Below are positions 13,318 to 13,960 of a stretch of DNA of 13,960 nucleotides, piece by piece. A program made the position numbers and the translations under genes. How positions within the stretch are numbered: the stretch's first letter is position 1; the number at the start of each line of letters is the position of its first letter. The DNA is taken from NCBI GenBank assembly GCA_028817775.1, contig JAPPOW010000197.1, positions 1 through 13,960 on the forward strand. Direction: 5' to 3'. Source of the stretch: Candidatus Melainabacteria bacterium (GTDB lineage Bacteria > Cyanobacteriota > Vampirovibrionia > LMEP-6097). The notes beneath the pieces were generated by a model. The model was not told the origin of the DNA. It ran no database searches and saw nothing but the letters and a program-made list of their open reading frames with translations.

Positions 13318-13764
13318 CTAAACTTCAACTACAGGTTTGAAACTTTGTGGAACATCATCCATCTCAAGCTCAGCACCAGCTGCAGTATTATCAACTACAA
13401 ACTGTTTAACAGCCGACTCTAAACTAGAATTTTGTACTCTAACCTGGTCATTAAAGACAGTTGCTTGTTGAAGCACAGGACTTAACCATTCACTAAGTTC
13501 AGTTACCGTGGTGTTCAATGGCTCTAGAATCTCACCAATTGCAGTAGTATTCACATTCTCTGGAGCTTGAGCCAGAAGAGAACCTAATTGATTCAACTTC
13601 TCCTTACGTCTTGTTAGCCTAGCTGATAAATCAGTAAGACTCTGAACATGCTCATCTAAAGTGTTGCCACCACCCACTAAATCGCTAAGTTCAACTGAAG
13701 CTCCTGAAGGTCTGAGCTCTATAGTTTTGTCTAAAATTTGTTTTGCAGTTACAGTATCTGTCAT
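13318..13764 (-). CDS. Unrecognised 148-residue helical protein upstream of the flagellar gene
   Basis: I do not recognise this protein. It is acidic, Cys-free and lacks a signal peptide or membrane segment. The middle (about 38-60, HVQSLTDLSARLTRRKEKLN) and the later part (about 78-130, LEPLNTTVTELSEWLSPVLQ then QQATVFNDQVRVQNSSLESA) look like amphipathic helices that could form a coiled coil or bundle. The end, EMDDVPQSFKPVVEV, is acidic and probably flexible. The start ATG at 13764 has the only strong Shine-Dalgarno in the window (AAAGGAG, about six bases upstream), which makes the coding call firm. Its place before a rod gene raises the idea of a flagellar accessory or export protein, but nothing in the sequence proves that. 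Confidence 0.82.
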   Translation of the reverse strand: MTDTVTAKQILDKTIELRPSGASVELSDLVGGGNTLDEHVQSLTDLSARLTRRKEKLNQLGSLLAQAPENVNTTAIGEILEPLNTTVTELSEWLSPVLQQATVFNDQVRVQNSSLESAVKQFVVDNTAAGAELEMDDVPQSFKPVVEV

Positions 13765-13770
13765 TGTATT

Positions 13771-13777
13771 CTCCTTT
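13771..13777 (-). promoter_or_regulatory. Strong Shine-Dalgarno of the 148-residue gene
   Basis: AAAGGAG on the minus strand lies about six bases before the ATG at 13764. It is notable because most other genes in the window lack such a site. Confidence 0.8.
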
Positions 13778-13794
13778 GAAATCGGGACTAGTTA

Positions 13795-13840
13795 ATATAT
13801 CCAAGGATATATAATATCATGCACCTACGGCAATTTCCAA
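13795..13840 (-). promoter_or_regulatory. Promoter and overlapping palindrome of the 148-residue gene
   Basis: TGATATTAT (13811-13819) is an extended -10 element; TTGGAA (13835-13840) is a weak -35 box at 18 bases. Transcription would start near 13804, inside the perfect palindrome ATATATCC-TT-GGATATAT (13795-13812). A symmetric site over the start point suits a repressor operator. The predicted leader is about 40 bases. Confidence 0.5.
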
Positions 13841-13908
13841 CTTCTAGCTTAATTTTTAAGAAGAGCCCATAAATTCATTGATAATCCTAGCTCATTCCAA
13901 TTTTAAAA

Positions 13909-13924
13909 GGATCCAGGGATCCAG
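13909..13924 (+). repeat. Two tandem 8-bp copies at the window end
   Basis: GGATCCAG occurs twice in a row and a third, partial GG follows. Apart from these, 13841-13960 shows no gene, promoter or hairpin that I can support; the element may continue beyond the window. Confidence 0.5.
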
Positions 13925-13960
13925 GGTCGTATCCGCACAACGCACGTTTTGGTTAAGAAC

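Noticed and set aside
13819..13872. A 17-codon plus-strand frame after a TATAAT at 13810-13815.
   Set aside because: The gap from -10 to ATG is only three bases, there is no ribosome-binding site, and the TATAAT is part of the palindrome used by the other strand.

Overview
The window comes from a moderately AT-rich bacterial chromosome with a two-membrane, motile lifestyle: it carries a flagellar rod gene, a type IV pilin-like gene, a class II lysyl-tRNA synthetase, a class 1B dihydroorotate dehydrogenase and a fused acetyl-CoA carboxyltransferase. The stand-alone flavin reductase resembles the C-terminal domain of cyanobacterial flavodiiron proteins. This makes a non-photosynthetic relative of the cyanobacteria (Melainabacteria/Vampirovibrionia or Margulisbacteria type) a reasonable but unproven guess. 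No phage, transposase, CRISPR array, rRNA or tRNA gene was seen.

Layout. Positions 1-6654 are one long minus-strand block. In order of transcription it holds a fused accD-accA gene, a small secreted protein, a basic protein of unknown function, pyrD, pyrF, a long imperfect palindromic repeat that touches the pyrF stop codon, a DPM1-type glycosyltransferase, and a polytopic membrane protein (GT-C-like) that leaves the window. Spacing is tight, with overlaps or gaps of a few bases at several joints, so much of the block is probably co-transcribed. Positions 6655-6893 form a divergent intergenic region with an excellent promoter and two inverted repeats; it leads rightward to a TPR protein. The TPR gene converges on lysS across a palindromic spacer. 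Further right are a pilin-like gene and an orphan OppC/DppC-type permease on the minus strand, then a flavin reductase and a Fic protein on the plus strand. Last come a FlgF/FlgG-family rod protein and an unrecognised 148-residue protein on the minus strand.

Two patterns cut across the genes. First, most genes with an upstream gap have a -10 box (TATAAT, TATTAT or close) only 6-10 bases before the ATG or GTG, and no Shine-Dalgarno sequence. That predicts leaderless or nearly leaderless mRNAs; it corrects several start sites and makes GTG starts common. The 148-residue gene is the contrast: it has a strong AAAGGAG and a predicted leader of about 40 bases. Second, a dispersed repeat family (CCGGAGG core followed by small hairpins) occurs four times, always in the same orientation, in three spacers next to gene ends.

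Functionally the window is mostly housekeeping: fatty-acid initiation, pyrimidine synthesis, aminoacylation, surface glycans and motility. The less ordinary parts are the carboxyltransferase fusion and the two unknown genes behind it, the Fic gene with three tandem 11-bp repeats directly before its promoter, the 23-bp divergent promoter at 10833-10855, and the repeat families.
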